The notes under the pieces are model-generated. The model saw nothing but the letters and a program-made list of their open reading frames with translations, ran no database searches and had not been told where the DNA came from. Shown one piece after another: positions 23,997 to 32,804 of a DNA stretch of 64,000 nt. Position 1 is the stretch's first letter; each line of letters opens with the position of its first letter. The stretch covers positions 124,001 to 188,000 of the forward strand of contig DAIDHQ010000006.1 in the NCBI GenBank assembly GCA_027459645.1, given 5' to 3'. A program made the position numbers and the translations under genes. Source of the DNA: Vulcanimicrobiota bacterium (GTDB lineage: Bacteria > Vulcanimicrobiota > Vulcanimicrobiia > Vulcanimicrobiales > Vulcanimicrobiaceae).

Positions 23997-25025
23997 ATGA
24001 GCAGTAGTCCACTGATCTTTAGCGGCAATTCCAATCGCGCGCTCGCGGAAGAAATTGCCAAGCGGCTGAAGCTGCACGTTGGCAAGTCGCTTGTCGACAA
24101 ATTCAAGAACGAAGAGACGCGCATCGAAATCGGCGAGAACGTGCGAGGATCCGAGGTCTTCGTCATTCAGTCGATTTGCCGCTCGGCCGACGGAAAGATC
24201 GGCGTCAACGACTCGCTCATGGAATTGCTGCTGATGGTCGACGCCTTGCGACGCGCTTCGGCCGCGCGCATCACCGCCGTGATCCCGTACTACGGATACG
24301 CGAAGCAAGACAAAAAGACGAAAGGCCGCGAACCGATCTCGGCCAAGGTCATCGCGAATCTCTTAAAGGTGACGGGCACGAAGCGCCTCGTCACGATGGA
24401 TCTGCATGCGGCGCAGATTCAGGGCTTCTTCGACATCCCGGTCGACAACCTGATGGCGATGCCCGTACTCTGCAATTATCTCAAGAAAGAGGGACTCTCG
24501 CGCGATCGCGTCGTGGTCGTTTCGCCCGACGCGGGCGGCGTCCACCGCGCGGAACTCTTCGCCAAGCGTTTGGAGAGTTCGTTAGCGATCGTCTTCAAGC
24601 GGCGCCCCGAACCGGACGTCTCGGAAGTAACGGACATCGTCGGCGACGTTAAAGGCAAGATCGCCGTCATCGTGGACGACATGATTTCGACGGGCGGCAC
24701 GCTCGCGAAAGCCGCCGAAGCGATCAAGGCGCGCGGCGCGACGCAAGTGTACACCGTCGCAACGCACGGCATCTTCGCCGGCGACGCGGTGCGCGTGCTG
24801 GAAGATTCCGACATCGAAAAAGTGATCGTGACCAACACGATCCCGCTCCACAACGCGGGCGACCATCCAAAATTCGTGCAGCTATCGATCGCGCAGACGT
24901 TCGCGGACACGATCAGCCGCATCACCACCAATCGCTCGGTTTCGGCTCTCTTCGACGGCGAGGAGGGCGGTACGTCCGAACCGGGCCCTAACGAAGCGCC
25001 CGTCTTACAGACGGCGACTGCATAA
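23997..25025 (+). CDS. prs: Ribose-phosphate pyrophosphokinase
   Basis: Makes PRPP from ribose 5-phosphate and ATP for nucleotide, His and Trp synthesis. The 342-residue protein has LIFSGNSNRALAEEIAKRL, RDE-like segment EVFVIQSICR, the catalytic flexible loop PYYGYAKQDKKTKGREPISA, the PRPP-binding loop VIVDDMISTGGTLA, and a longer than usual C-terminal tail (about 25 extra residues, acidic and Gly/Pro rich). The ATG at 23997 starts the conserved region; upstream in-frame sequence is the antisense of uvrB. It is followed after 12 bp by rplY. Confidence 0.98.
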   Translation: MSSSPLIFSGNSNRALAEEIAKRLKLHVGKSLVDKFKNEETRIEIGENVRGSEVFVIQSICRSADGKIGVNDSLMELLLMVDALRRASAARITAVIPYYGYAKQDKKTKGREPISAKVIANLLKVTGTKRLVTMDLHAAQIQGFFDIPVDNLMAMPVLCNYLKKEGLSRDRVVVVSPDAGGVHRAELFAKRLESSLAIVFKRRPEPDVSEVTDIVGDVKGKIAVIVDDMISTGGTLAKAAEAIKARGATQVYTVATHGIFAGDAVRVLEDSDIEKVIVTNTIPLHNAGDHPKFVQLSIAQTFADTISRITTNRSVSALFDGEEGGTSEPGPNEAPVLQTATA

Positions 25026-25037
25026 CAAAGGAACGCA

Positions 25038-25685
25038 ATGTCTAGTAAAAATCTCACGCTCCCCATCGAACGCCGCGAAACGACCGGCACGACCGGCGCG
25101 CAAGCGCTGCGCCGCGAGGGCAAGGTTCCCGGGGTGCTCTACGGGCACGGAACCGAACCGCTTCACCTCGCCTTCGAACTTCGCGCGTTCGACGACGTCA
25201 TGCATCACGGCGGCCGCTCCAACGTCATCACCTTGATGATGAACGGCAAAAAGGCCGATACGGCACTGATTCGGGAGATCACTCGCAACCCGGTCTCGCG
25301 TCAGATCCAACACGTGGATCTCCAACGCGTCAGCGAACACGAAGCCGTGCACGCGAAGATTCGCCTGGTCACGACGGGCGTGGCGCGCGGCGTGAAAGAA
25401 TTCGGCGGCGTCATGGACGTGCTCGTCCACGAGATCGACGTCGAAGGTCCGGTCGACGAACTTCCCGATCACGTGGAAATCGACGTAACCGAGCTCGGCA
25501 TCCATCAGCACTGCAGCGCATCCGACGTGAAGCTTCCCAAGGGCTTTAAACTGCTGACTGCGCCCGATACGATCGTCGTTTCGGTCGAAGCTTCGAAGAC
25601 CGCCCAGCATTTGGAAGAAGCCGCGTCCGGAGCCGGAGCGGAACAGACCGCGCCCGAGGTCATCGGAGCCAAGCCGGAGGCGTAA
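25038..25685 (+). CDS. rplY: 50S ribosomal protein L25/general stress protein Ctc
   Basis: 5S rRNA-binding ribosomal protein of the long (Ctc/TL5) type, 215 residues: an N-terminal L25 beta-barrel (RRETTGTTGAQALRREGKVP, GVLYGHG, IQHVDLQRV) and a C-terminal TL5-like domain (VDVLVHEIDVEGPVDELPDH ... LPKGFKLLTAPDTIVVSV). Ribosome binding site AAGGAA. The prs-rplY(ctc)-pth order is common in bacteria. The last codons contain the GGAGG that appears to serve pth, and the stop TAA is in the same frame as pth. Confidence 0.96.
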   Translation: MSSKNLTLPIERRETTGTTGAQALRREGKVPGVLYGHGTEPLHLAFELRAFDDVMHHGGRSNVITLMMNGKKADTALIREITRNPVSRQIQHVDLQRVSEHEAVHAKIRLVTTGVARGVKEFGGVMDVLVHEIDVEGPVDELPDHVEIDVTELGIHQHCSASDVKLPKGFKLLTAPDTIVVSVEASKTAQHLEEAASGAGAEQTAPEVIGAKPEA

Positions 25686-25691
25686 CCGATC
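25676..25691 (+). promoter_or_regulatory. Shine-Dalgarno and AUC start codon of pth
   Basis: GGAGG at 25676-25680, inside the last codons of rplY, followed 8 bp later by ATC at 25689-25691. Between the rplY stop (25683-25685) and the conserved Pth N-terminus there is no in-frame ATG, GTG or TTG, while this GGAGG is ideally spaced for the ATC. Confidence 0.65.
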
Positions 25692-26261
25692 GCGCAGCAG
25701 TCGCCGCCCAAGCTCATCGTCGGGCTTGGAAATCCTGGGAAAGAGTACGAACGAACCCGGCACAATGCCGGGTTCATGGTTGTTGACGAGCTTGCGCGCC
25801 GCTTCGGCGCGACATCGTGGAAGACCAAGGACAGCGCGAAGCAGTTCTTCGACTCCTCGCGTCGCGTCGTGCTCGTCGAACCGACGTCGTTCATGAATCT
25901 CAGCGGCACGCCCGTACGGCTGATTTCCTCGTGGTATCGCACGCCGCCCGAAGACGTGCTGGTCGTCGTCGACGACATGGATCTGCCGTTCGGCAGCTTG
26001 CGAATGCGGCCGTTCGGCGGCCACGGCGGCCACAACGGCCTGCGTTCGATCATCGCAACGATCGGCGAACGCTTTCCGCGCCTGCGGTTCGGCGTCGGGC
26101 GGCCGCAGTTCGATACGATCGATCACGTGTTGAGCCCGTTTAGCGCCGAAGAATCCCGCTCGCTCGATGCAGTCGTCGAGGCGGCAGCCGAAGGGTCTCA
26201 ACTATGGCTCGAATCGGGCCTCGAACGCGCGATGCAGTTCGTCAACAACTGGAAGCTCTAG
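25689..26261 (+). CDS. pth: Peptidyl-tRNA hydrolase, probably started at an AUC codon
   Basis: Releases peptides from stalled peptidyl-tRNA. From the ATC start it is 190 residues, the usual size: KLIVGLGNPGKEYERTRHNA with the catalytic His, then PTSFMNLSGTPVRLI, VLVVVDDMDLPFG and GHGGHNGLRSII. The first ATG (25776) would remove GLGNPG and the catalytic His and cannot be the start. Reading upstream in frame meets only CCG and the rplY stop TAA, so initiation must be at a non-AUG codon, most plausibly ATC 25689 with GGAGG 8 bp before it. A stop-readthrough L25-Pth fusion is a remote alternative. Confidence 0.93.
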   Translation: MAQQSPPKLIVGLGNPGKEYERTRHNAGFMVVDELARRFGATSWKTKDSAKQFFDSSRRVVLVEPTSFMNLSGTPVRLISSWYRTPPEDVLVVVDDMDLPFGSLRMRPFGGHGGHNGLRSIIATIGERFPRLRFGVGRPQFDTIDHVLSPFSAEESRSLDAVVEAAAEGSQLWLESGLERAMQFVNNWKL

Positions 26262-26316
26262 CGATACACCGGCCGCTTCATTCGTTTCCGGGTAAGACCG
26301 ATATCCGGAGTAGACG

Positions 26317-26985
26317 ATGTTTTCAGGCAAACCCTTGGTCGTACGAGTCGACGATGCCACGGCGAGCGACGAACGCGCGACCCTAATCGACGATCTGCAC
26401 GTCCTGGCGCAGCGAGGAGTGCCTTCGATCGTCGTCGCGCCCAATCCCGAGGCCGCGCGCAACATCGTTCGCACCATCAATCGGAGCGCCAACGTGGCGG
26501 TCGCCCTATCCGGCTCGGATGCGGCGCTCTTGCCGAAGGGGCCCAACGGCATCGCGCGCGTGCAGCCGCGCATCTTGGAGACGCTTACGTCGGCCGGTTT
26601 CATTCCGGTCGTAGAGCCTACCGCATTCGCCGTCTTCGATTCCGCCGATCCCGCCGTCGTTGCCGACGACGTTGCGGCCGCAATCGCCACCGCGTGCGGG
26701 GCGGCCCGCGCAATCTTCTTTCACCCGGCGGGCGGCGTGACCGATCCGGAGACGCAGTCGTTTATCGCCGAACTCACGCCCGCCGAGGCGTTGGCGCTGG
26801 CCGACGACGAGCGGCTTGCGCACGATCTCCGCGCCGCGATTCGCGCCGGAGCCCTCGGCGTGCGCGCCGGGGTTTCAGAGGCGCAGATCGTCGACGGGCG
26901 CGTCGCGCACGCGGTCGTCGTCGAAGTGCTGACGACGCAGCACCTCGGCACGCGCGTCACCGGCGGCTTGCTGCTCGCCGGCTAA
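26317..26985 (+). CDS. Acetylglutamate-kinase-fold protein lacking catalytic residues (pseudokinase candidate)
   Basis: A 222-residue protein with the amino-acid-kinase fold of ArgB. Its C-terminal part aligns well by eye (GGVTDPETQSFIAELTPAEA, GVSEAQIVDGRVAHAVVVEV, LGTRVTG). However it is about 40-80 residues shorter than usual. The N-terminal K-x-GG phosphate loop is replaced by LVVRVDDAT, the GGG substrate loop by VAPNPEA, and the Asn-Ala-Asp of the nucleotide site by VAD; the MIPKL Lys is absent. I therefore read it as a non-catalytic relative. It follows pth by 55 bp with GGAG 8 bp before the ATG. Role unknown; it may be a binding or regulatory protein. Confidence 0.75.
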   Translation: MFSGKPLVVRVDDATASDERATLIDDLHVLAQRGVPSIVVAPNPEAARNIVRTINRSANVAVALSGSDAALLPKGPNGIARVQPRILETLTSAGFIPVVEPTAFAVFDSADPAVVADDVAAAIATACGAARAIFFHPAGGVTDPETQSFIAELTPAEALALADDERLAHDLRAAIRAGALGVRAGVSEAQIVDGRVAHAVVVEVLTTQHLGTRVTGGLLLAG

Positions 26986-26994
26986 TTTCGCGAT

Positions 26995-28248
26995 CTAGGG
27001 ACAGCCGTCCGGAACGCCGTTTGCGACGCGCACGGCGCGCGACGGATCGAGCGTGCGCCCCAGGAACATCGTCGTCAGGCCCTTCTGACACACGTCGTCG
27101 AGCCGCTGATCCGCCATTCGCACGATGCTTCGCACGGCGGCGGCGCGGTCGTGCGTGAGTGCGAGCGCGTAGCGCTCCGACGCTTCGTCGAGCGAACGCA
27201 ACATCGCGTTATCGAGCGGAACGATGATCAAGAACGCGACGCCCATGAGTGCGGCGACCAGCGCGATGCGCGCCAGGGGATCGTCGTCGCGTCTGAACCG
27301 GATGCGATCCGCGATGCCCACCGCAAACGCAATCCCGAGAATAGTAAAGACGGCGTCACCGATGACGACGCGCCACGTTCCGCCGATGCGAATGTATCCC
27401 AATTGCTGGGCAATGCCGTAGGCGAACTCACGCGGCGAAGAGCCGTCGATAAACCCGTCGGCAACGATGATGCGCGACGAATCGCCGAGCCCCGTAACAT
27501 AGGCATAGCCCAGATGACTTCGATCGTTGACGTGTTCCAGTACGTCGACGTGTTCGCCGGCTCGCGCTTCGAGCGCGTTCACGATGCGCTGTTGTTGGGG
27601 ATGCAGCGGGGTATAGGCTCCGAAATGCGGCAACACGATAAAAGGTCCGGCAAAACCGAGCGCCACGTTCACCGCCAGAATCGCGCCGATCAAGTAGAGG
27701 TACCACAGGGGCGTGAGATCGACGAGCCATAGCGCCACCGCAACGACGATGCCGGCGAGCAGCATCGTAATCGCCGTGTTGACCACCCAATCGGCCGCCC
27801 ACGATCGCAAGAGCTCGTCGTTGAGGCTCATGATTCGCGAGACGCGATAGGTGTAAAGGTCGGGCAGCACCGAGGCCAGCCGGGCGATCAAACCGAGCGC
27901 CGCGCCAAAATATAGACGCATGGCAAAGCGCGAACGCGTGCGCCAGCGCAGCCAATCGCGCAAGCGCGCCGCAAAGCCGGACTGCCAGAAATAGGCGAGT
28001 ACCAGAATCTGCAGCAGAATCGTGGCAAACCAGCCCGGCAGCGTCAGGTCGGCATAGTGCGCGGCGGCCGCGGCGCGGTCGGGATCGATCAGGTCGCGGG
28101 CAGAGTGCGCGAGAAGCGTCGCATCCGAAATCGCGTTGACGGCACGATCCAACTCGTTGGGACGCGGCGCCGCGGCATGCGCGGCGTGCGGCAAGGCGAA
28201 AAACGCCGCCGCAACGATACCGAAAATGACTGCGCGAAGAGGCACCAC
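26995..28248 (-). CDS. Ste24/M48-like membrane protein without the HExxH zinc site
   Basis: A 417-residue polytopic membrane protein. The Ste24 (M48A) layout is visible: YRVSRIMSLNDELLRSW, a loop FAGPFIVLPHFGAYTPLHPQ, DRSHLGYAYVTGLGDSSRII, a helix, then NAMLRSLDEASERYALAL, the position of the third zinc ligand. The catalytic helix, normally EI..VLAHELGH, reads EFAYGIAQQLGYIRIGG, so both His and the Glu are lost. A signal-like start (MVPLRAVIFGIVAAAFFALP) precedes it. It lies 39 bp downstream of the diguanylate cyclase gene on the same strand. Predicted inactive homologue; function unknown. Confidence 0.8.
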   Translation of the reverse strand: MVPLRAVIFGIVAAAFFALPHAAHAAAPRPNELDRAVNAISDATLLAHSARDLIDPDRAAAAAHYADLTLPGWFATILLQILVLAYFWQSGFAARLRDWLRWRTRSRFAMRLYFGAALGLIARLASVLPDLYTYRVSRIMSLNDELLRSWAADWVVNTAITMLLAGIVVAVALWLVDLTPLWYLYLIGAILAVNVALGFAGPFIVLPHFGAYTPLHPQQQRIVNALEARAGEHVDVLEHVNDRSHLGYAYVTGLGDSSRIIVADGFIDGSSPREFAYGIAQQLGYIRIGGTWRVVIGDAVFTILGIAFAVGIADRIRFRRDDDPLARIALVAALMGVAFLIIVPLDNAMLRSLDEASERYALALTHDRAAAVRSIVRMADQRLDDVCQKGLTTMFLGRTLDPSRAVRVANGVPDGCP

Positions 28249-28287
28249 GGTCGGTCGTCTTTCGACGCCGGGCCATCGAACCCGGCC

Positions 28288-29394
28288 TCACGCCCGGTAG
28301 ACCGAAAACCGTCCTCCGTCATGCGCGAAGGCGACGCGGTCGCGCCCTTCGCGCTTGCTGTAATACATCGCCGCGTCGGCGGCTTCGAGCAATCCGCTCG
28401 CATCGTTTGCGTCGTAGGGGTAGGATGCGACGCCGATGCTCGCGGTGATCTGCATTCCTATTCCAAAGTCGTAACGGCGTACCGCCTCGCACAAGGCTTG
28501 CGCCCGTTCGATCGCAACGCTCTTTTGCGCGTCGAAGATCAGCGCGCAGAATTCGTCGCCGCCGTTGCGCGCGGGGACGTCCACATCGGTGACGCAATGC
28601 GCGCGGAGCAATCGCGCCATCGACTGCAGTACGCGGTCGCCGGCGGCATGGCCGTGTTCGTCGTTGACCGCCTTAAAGCGGTCGGTGTCCACGAACCAGA
28701 GCGAGAGGAGCGCCGACTTCCGTAACGGCGTGCGGGCGATCTCTTCGCGCAGCCGTTCCCGCAGTGCCCGTGGCGTCATTAGTCCCGTCAAGCCGTCATA
28801 CGTTGCTTCCGCGCGGGCGCTCTCGCGCTCGATCGCAAGCGCGAAAGGTGACGCCGCATGTTCGATCGTGCGAACGATCGTTTCCTCGTCGCAAGAGCGA
28901 GATGCCGTGCACGACGACACGTACACGACGGCATGCAGTCCGCCGCGATCGGCCATCGGCACGGCGAGCGCGCTTCGATCGTTGGGTACGAGCGGCCGAT
29001 CGACGCCCGCAATGCGATGTCCGGCACACGCCGCGAGCGACGGAAGTGCTTCTCCGCCGTCGCGGCGCAGCCGCATGCTGCGGTAATAATGGGCGCGCGC
29101 TCCGTCTGCATAGGTGCAGGCGAGTTCTTCCCCTTCGGGCGCGAACAGTAGAAACGTATCCAGCGCCGGATCGCGCCGCCGTACGCTTTCCGCCAGGCGC
29201 GCGATCACCGCGTCGCTCGAGATGCGCGATGCCTCCATGAAATCGCGCGTCGCATCGAGCACGTACGTCTCGCGAGCGCGCAATGCGTCGATATGGGCGT
29301 GCCGGTCGCGAAGTCGCCCGTGCGCGCGCCAGGCGGCGAGAGCCGTGAGTGAGGCGACGAGCGCCAATGCCGAAATCGCGGTGAGAAGCGTCAT
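28288..29394 (-). CDS. Membrane-anchored diguanylate cyclase with a GAF-like sensor
   Basis: A 368-residue protein: one N-terminal helix (MTLLTAISALALVASLTALA), a coiled linker, a GAF-like domain (residues ~70-200) and a C-terminal GGDEF domain with the intact active loop RNGGDEFCAL and DGLTGLMTPRALRERL. It should make cyclic di-GMP. The usual RxxD inhibitory site before the loop reads TDVD, so product inhibition at that site is unlikely. The frame opens at 29529, but the ATG at 29392-29394 precedes the membrane helix and leaves 65 bp to the divergent decarboxylase gene. Confidence 0.9.
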   Translation of the reverse strand: MTLLTAISALALVASLTALAAWRAHGRLRDRHAHIDALRARETYVLDATRDFMEASRISSDAVIARLAESVRRRDPALDTFLLFAPEGEELACTYADGARAHYYRSMRLRRDGGEALPSLAACAGHRIAGVDRPLVPNDRSALAVPMADRGGLHAVVYVSSCTASRSCDEETIVRTIEHAASPFALAIERESARAEATYDGLTGLMTPRALRERLREEIARTPLRKSALLSLWFVDTDRFKAVNDEHGHAAGDRVLQSMARLLRAHCVTDVDVPARNGGDEFCALIFDAQKSVAIERAQALCEAVRRYDFGIGMQITASIGVASYPYDANDASGLLEAADAAMYYSKREGRDRVAFAHDGGRFSVYRA

Positions 29395-29459
29395 GGCTGT
29401 CTGGCGTTCCGGTACCCGGAACGCGGAGCGGCGGGACGCGAGCGCGAAGGGTCCCCGCT

Positions 29460-30881
29460 GTGTTGGACCCCAAAGACTGGGCGGCTTTTCGTGCGTTGCT
29501 GCACGAAGCTGCCGACGACGCGGTGGCATACCTCGAACACGTGCGGGAGCGGCCCGCCTGGGAAGCGATGCCGGAGGGCGTGATCGCCGGCCTTTCGGAA
29601 CCGATGCCGCGCGATCCGATGCCGCTCGACGACGTCTATGCGGAGTTCGTTCGCTCGATCTTTCCGTACTCGAGCGGCAACATTCATCCGCGCTTCTTCG
29701 GATGGGTGCAAGGAACGGGGACGCCCACGGGCGTGCTCGCCGATATGCTGGCTGCCACGATGAATCCCAACGTCGGCGGCCGCAACCACGGTGCGGTGTT
29801 CGTCGAGCGTGCGGTTCTGCGATGGTTCTGCGATCTCTTCGGCTTTCCGGAAGGCGCGAGCGGCGTCATGACGGTCGGCACTTCCGCCGCGAATCTGATC
29901 GCGGTGCTCGTCGCGCGCCAACGCGCGCTTCCCAACGTGCGCGAGACCGGCGTATTTTCGGAACGCGGCCGATTGATGGGCTATGCGTCCACGGCGACTC
30001 ACGGCTGCGTGCGCCGCGCCTTCGAAGTCGCCGGGTTGGGCAGCGCTTCGCTGCGCGTGCTTCCCACGGACTCGCTGCACCGTATCGACCCGGCCATCGT
30101 AAAGCGCGCGATCGACGAAGACCGGGCGCAAGGCCGCGTGCCGTTCATGATCGTGGGAAACGCGGGCACGGTTGACGTCGGTGCGATCGATCCGCTTGCC
30201 GAACTCGCCGATCTCGCCGCGGCGGAAGACGCGTGGTTTCACGTGGACGGTGCGTTTGGTGCGACGGCCGTTATGTCGCCGCTGCTCGCGCCGAGGTTCG
30301 CCGGCATCGAACGGGCCGATTCGATCGCCTTCGATTTTCATAAGTGGCTGCAAGTGCCGTACGACGCCGGGTGCTTGATCGTGCGCGACGGCGAACTGCA
30401 CCGTTCGACGTTTGCATCGTCACCGAACTATCTGACGCGCATGCCGCGCGGCCTCGCGAGCGCTCAGCCGTGGCTGACGGATTTCACGCTCGATCTTTCG
30501 CGCGGCTTCCGCGCGCTGAAAGTGTGGTTCACGATCAAGGAGTTCGGATCGCTCGCACTCGGCCGCGCGATGGAAGAGAACGTGCGGCAAGCGAAGCTGC
30601 TCGCCGACTTGATCGACGCCGACGCAGCGCTGGAGCTGCTCGCGCCGGTTTCCCTCAACGTCGTCTGCTTCCGGTTCCGCCGTCCCGGCATGAGCGAAGC
30701 CGAACTCGATGCGTTCAACGACGAACTCGTCATCGGCTTGCAGGAGAGCGGGGAAGCGGTCACGTCGTCCACGACGATCGGCGGGCGCCGCGCGATCCGC
30801 ATCTGCATCGTCAATCAGCGCACGACGGACGACGATATCGTTCGCACGCTCGACGCGCTACGGCGCCTTGCGGCATTTTAG
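29460..30881 (+). CDS. PLP-dependent group II amino acid decarboxylase family protein
   Basis: A 473-residue enzyme of the aromatic-L-amino-acid/glutamate decarboxylase family. It has SSGNIHPRFFGWVQGTGTP, TVGTSAANLIA (PLP phosphate loop), AGTVDVGAIDPLAELADLAA, the pre-Schiff-base VDGAFGATAVMSP and the PLP Lys in AFDFHKWLQVPYDAG. The PHARFFG-like start is typical of tyrosine/tryptophan/dopa decarboxylase relatives found in many soil bacteria, but the substrate cannot be read off. Starts with GTG TTG; no Shine-Dalgarno evident. Confidence 0.92.
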   Translation: MLDPKDWAAFRALLHEAADDAVAYLEHVRERPAWEAMPEGVIAGLSEPMPRDPMPLDDVYAEFVRSIFPYSSGNIHPRFFGWVQGTGTPTGVLADMLAATMNPNVGGRNHGAVFVERAVLRWFCDLFGFPEGASGVMTVGTSAANLIAVLVARQRALPNVRETGVFSERGRLMGYASTATHGCVRRAFEVAGLGSASLRVLPTDSLHRIDPAIVKRAIDEDRAQGRVPFMIVGNAGTVDVGAIDPLAELADLAAAEDAWFHVDGAFGATAVMSPLLAPRFAGIERADSIAFDFHKWLQVPYDAGCLIVRDGELHRSTFASSPNYLTRMPRGLASAQPWLTDFTLDLSRGFRALKVWFTIKEFGSLALGRAMEENVRQAKLLADLIDADAALELLAPVSLNVVCFRFRRPGMSEAELDAFNDELVIGLQESGEAVTSSTTIGGRRAIRICIVNQRTTDDDIVRTLDALRRLAAF

Positions 30882-31021
30882 ACGCGCGCGGGCGAGTCTG
30901 CGGCCGATCTTTTCTATTGCATCGTCGCAGTCCAGGTGAAGCGTTGCGCTCCTCCTTCTTCCTCGCTCTGGTCGAGCGCGTTTAAGCGGGAGCCCAGCGT
31001 CGATGGGTAGCATCGACCATT

Positions 31022-31471
31022 ATGTCGTTCAAACATCTTATTTCTCTTGCTGCCACGGGCGCAGTGCTGGCATGCTCCGCATCGCCGGCCTTCGCGCAGG
31101 GCAGCATCGGCGGCGGCGTTTATGCGGGGAGCGGTAACGGACGAAGCACGACCGGCGCGGCCATTATGATCGGAAGCACCGCCGGCATTCCCCTCGTGCC
31201 GTTCACGCTCGGCGTCACCGGATTCGCACCGCTCGCGCGCGGCGGCGGCTATGCGCTGACGCTCGACGGCACGTTTGCCGCATCAAAAACCGATGCGTTC
31301 GGCGGCGGTTACGGCGTGGGGCAATTCGGAAACGCCGCCTCGGGCGGAACGCTTACCGCCTTCTACGATCACCGGCTGGCACCGTTCACGACGCTCGAAG
31401 TTCGCGGCTATAAGACCATGGCGGCGGGCGGCGGCACCGCCGGTTTTATCGGTCTGAAGGTTTCGCTTTAG
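31022..31471 (+). CDS. Small secreted Gly-rich protein
   Basis: A 149-residue protein with a good signal peptide (MSFKHLISLAATGAVL, cleavage after SPAFA) and a Gly/Ala/Thr-rich mature part of alternating hydrophobic and small residues, reminiscent of a short beta-barrel or surface protein (IGGGVYAGSG; LTAFYDHRLAPFTTLEVRGY). No family recognised. There is no clear Shine-Dalgarno; a 7-bp hairpin (GTCGATG/CATCGAC, 30999-31017) lies directly upstream. Its last 26 bp overlap the convergent glmU 3' end. Confidence 0.7.
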   Translation: MSFKHLISLAATGAVLACSASPAFAQGSIGGGVYAGSGNGRSTTGAAIMIGSTAGIPLVPFTLGVTGFAPLARGGGYALTLDGTFAASKTDAFGGGYGVGQFGNAASGGTLTAFYDHRLAPFTTLEVRGYKTMAAGGGTAGFIGLKVSL

Positions 31472-32804
31472 GCGCCAACGGACGCGCCGGATTTCCGGCA
31501 ACGCGACCACCGGGCGGGACGTCCTTCGTCACGACGGATCCCGCGCCGGTGAGCGCCCCGTCGCCGATCGTACGCGGCGCGACGATCGCGGTATCGGAAC
31601 CGATCGAAACGTTCTTTCCGATGACCGTCTTGTGCTTCTGCGACCCGTCGAAATTGCACGTGATCGTCCCGCACCCGATGTTCGTCTCTTCGCCGATCTC
31701 CGCGTCGCCCAAATACGAGAGGTGCGCGGACTTCACGCCGCGTTCGTAATGTGAGTTTTTGATTTCGACGAAGTTGCCGACGCGATTGTCGCCGTCGAGC
31801 TTGGCGTGCCCGCGTATGTGCGCGAACGGTCCGACGACGCTTCCGTCGCCGATCTCGCTCTGCACGATCACGCTCTCGCGCACCGTTACGCCGTTGCCGA
31901 TCTTCGCATCCGAAATACGCGTGTGCGGCCCGATAACGCAGCCTTCGCCGATCTCGGTTAAGAGCGAAACCGTCGTTCCGGGATAAATCACCGTGTCGCG
32001 TCCGATGCGCAGCTCGGGCTCCAAATAGGTCGTCTGGGGGTCGACGATCGTCACCCCGTCGAGCATGTGGCGCTCGCAGATGCGCGCGTTCATCTCTCTG
32101 CGCGCCTTCGCAAGTTCCGTACGATCGTTGATGCCGAGCACGTGCAGGTGATCGGCGGCCGGAACCGGCCGCACACGTTTGCCTTGGCGCACGAAATGCT
32201 CGACCGCGTCGGTCAAATAGTATTCCTTCTGCGCGTTGTCGTTCTTCAAGTTTGCGACCGCGTCGCGCAGCTCGCCTTCGGTGAAGGCATAAATGCCGGC
32301 ATTCATCTCGTCGATCGCGAGCTCGCCGGCGCTTGCGTCGCGCGCTTCGACGATCCGCTCCACGTCCGCACCCTTGCGCACGATGCGCCCGAAGTTGGAC
32401 GGCAGCGGCATTTTGACCGTGACCAGCGCCATCGATGCGGCACCGTCGGAATCCAGGGCGTCGGCCGTCTCGCGAAAGATTGCGGCGGGCACGAGCGGCA
32501 TGTCGCCGTAAGCGATGACGATGCGGCCGTCGTCGAAGCGCGGCAGCGCATCGAGCGCGACCTTCACGGCGTGCCCCGTGCCGAGCTGTTCGCGTTGAAC
32601 GATGCTGCGCACGCGAAACTCGCCGATGCGGGCTTCCAACTCGTCGTTGGTAACGACGATTACGTCGTCGATGCCCGCTTCGCGAAGCGCCGCGACCGTA
32701 TACCACAACATCGGGCGCCCGCAAATTTCGTGCAATACCTTCGGGATCGCGCTCTTCATCCGCGTCCCTTTTCCGGCTGCCAGCACGATCGCGCGCAATC
32801 TCAT
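31446..32804 (-). CDS. glmU: Bifunctional UDP-N-acetylglucosamine pyrophosphorylase/glucosamine-1-phosphate acetyltransferase
   Basis: Makes UDP-GlcNAc for peptidoglycan. N-terminal nucleotidyltransferase with LRAIVLAAGKGTRMKSAIPK, IAYGDMPLV and NAGIYAF; C-terminal left-handed beta-helix acetyltransferase with hexapeptide repeats and the catalytic segment NSHYERGVKSAHLSYLGDAE plus GCGTITCNFDGSQKHKT. The start at 32802-32804 overlaps the gltX stop (ATGA), with GGAGAGCGA just ahead. 452 residues, normal. The 3' end overlaps the convergent secreted-protein gene by 26 bp. Confidence 0.98.
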   Translation of the reverse strand: MRLRAIVLAAGKGTRMKSAIPKVLHEICGRPMLWYTVAALREAGIDDVIVVTNDELEARIGEFRVRSIVQREQLGTGHAVKVALDALPRFDDGRIVIAYGDMPLVPAAIFRETADALDSDGAASMALVTVKMPLPSNFGRIVRKGADVERIVEARDASAGELAIDEMNAGIYAFTEGELRDAVANLKNDNAQKEYYLTDAVEHFVRQGKRVRPVPAADHLHVLGINDRTELAKARREMNARICERHMLDGVTIVDPQTTYLEPELRIGRDTVIYPGTTVSLLTEIGEGCVIGPHTRISDAKIGNGVTVRESVIVQSEIGDGSVVGPFAHIRGHAKLDGDNRVGNFVEIKNSHYERGVKSAHLSYLGDAEIGEETNIGCGTITCNFDGSQKHKTVIGKNVSIGSDTAIVAPRTIGDGALTGAGSVVTKDVPPGGRVAGNPARPLAPKAKPSDR

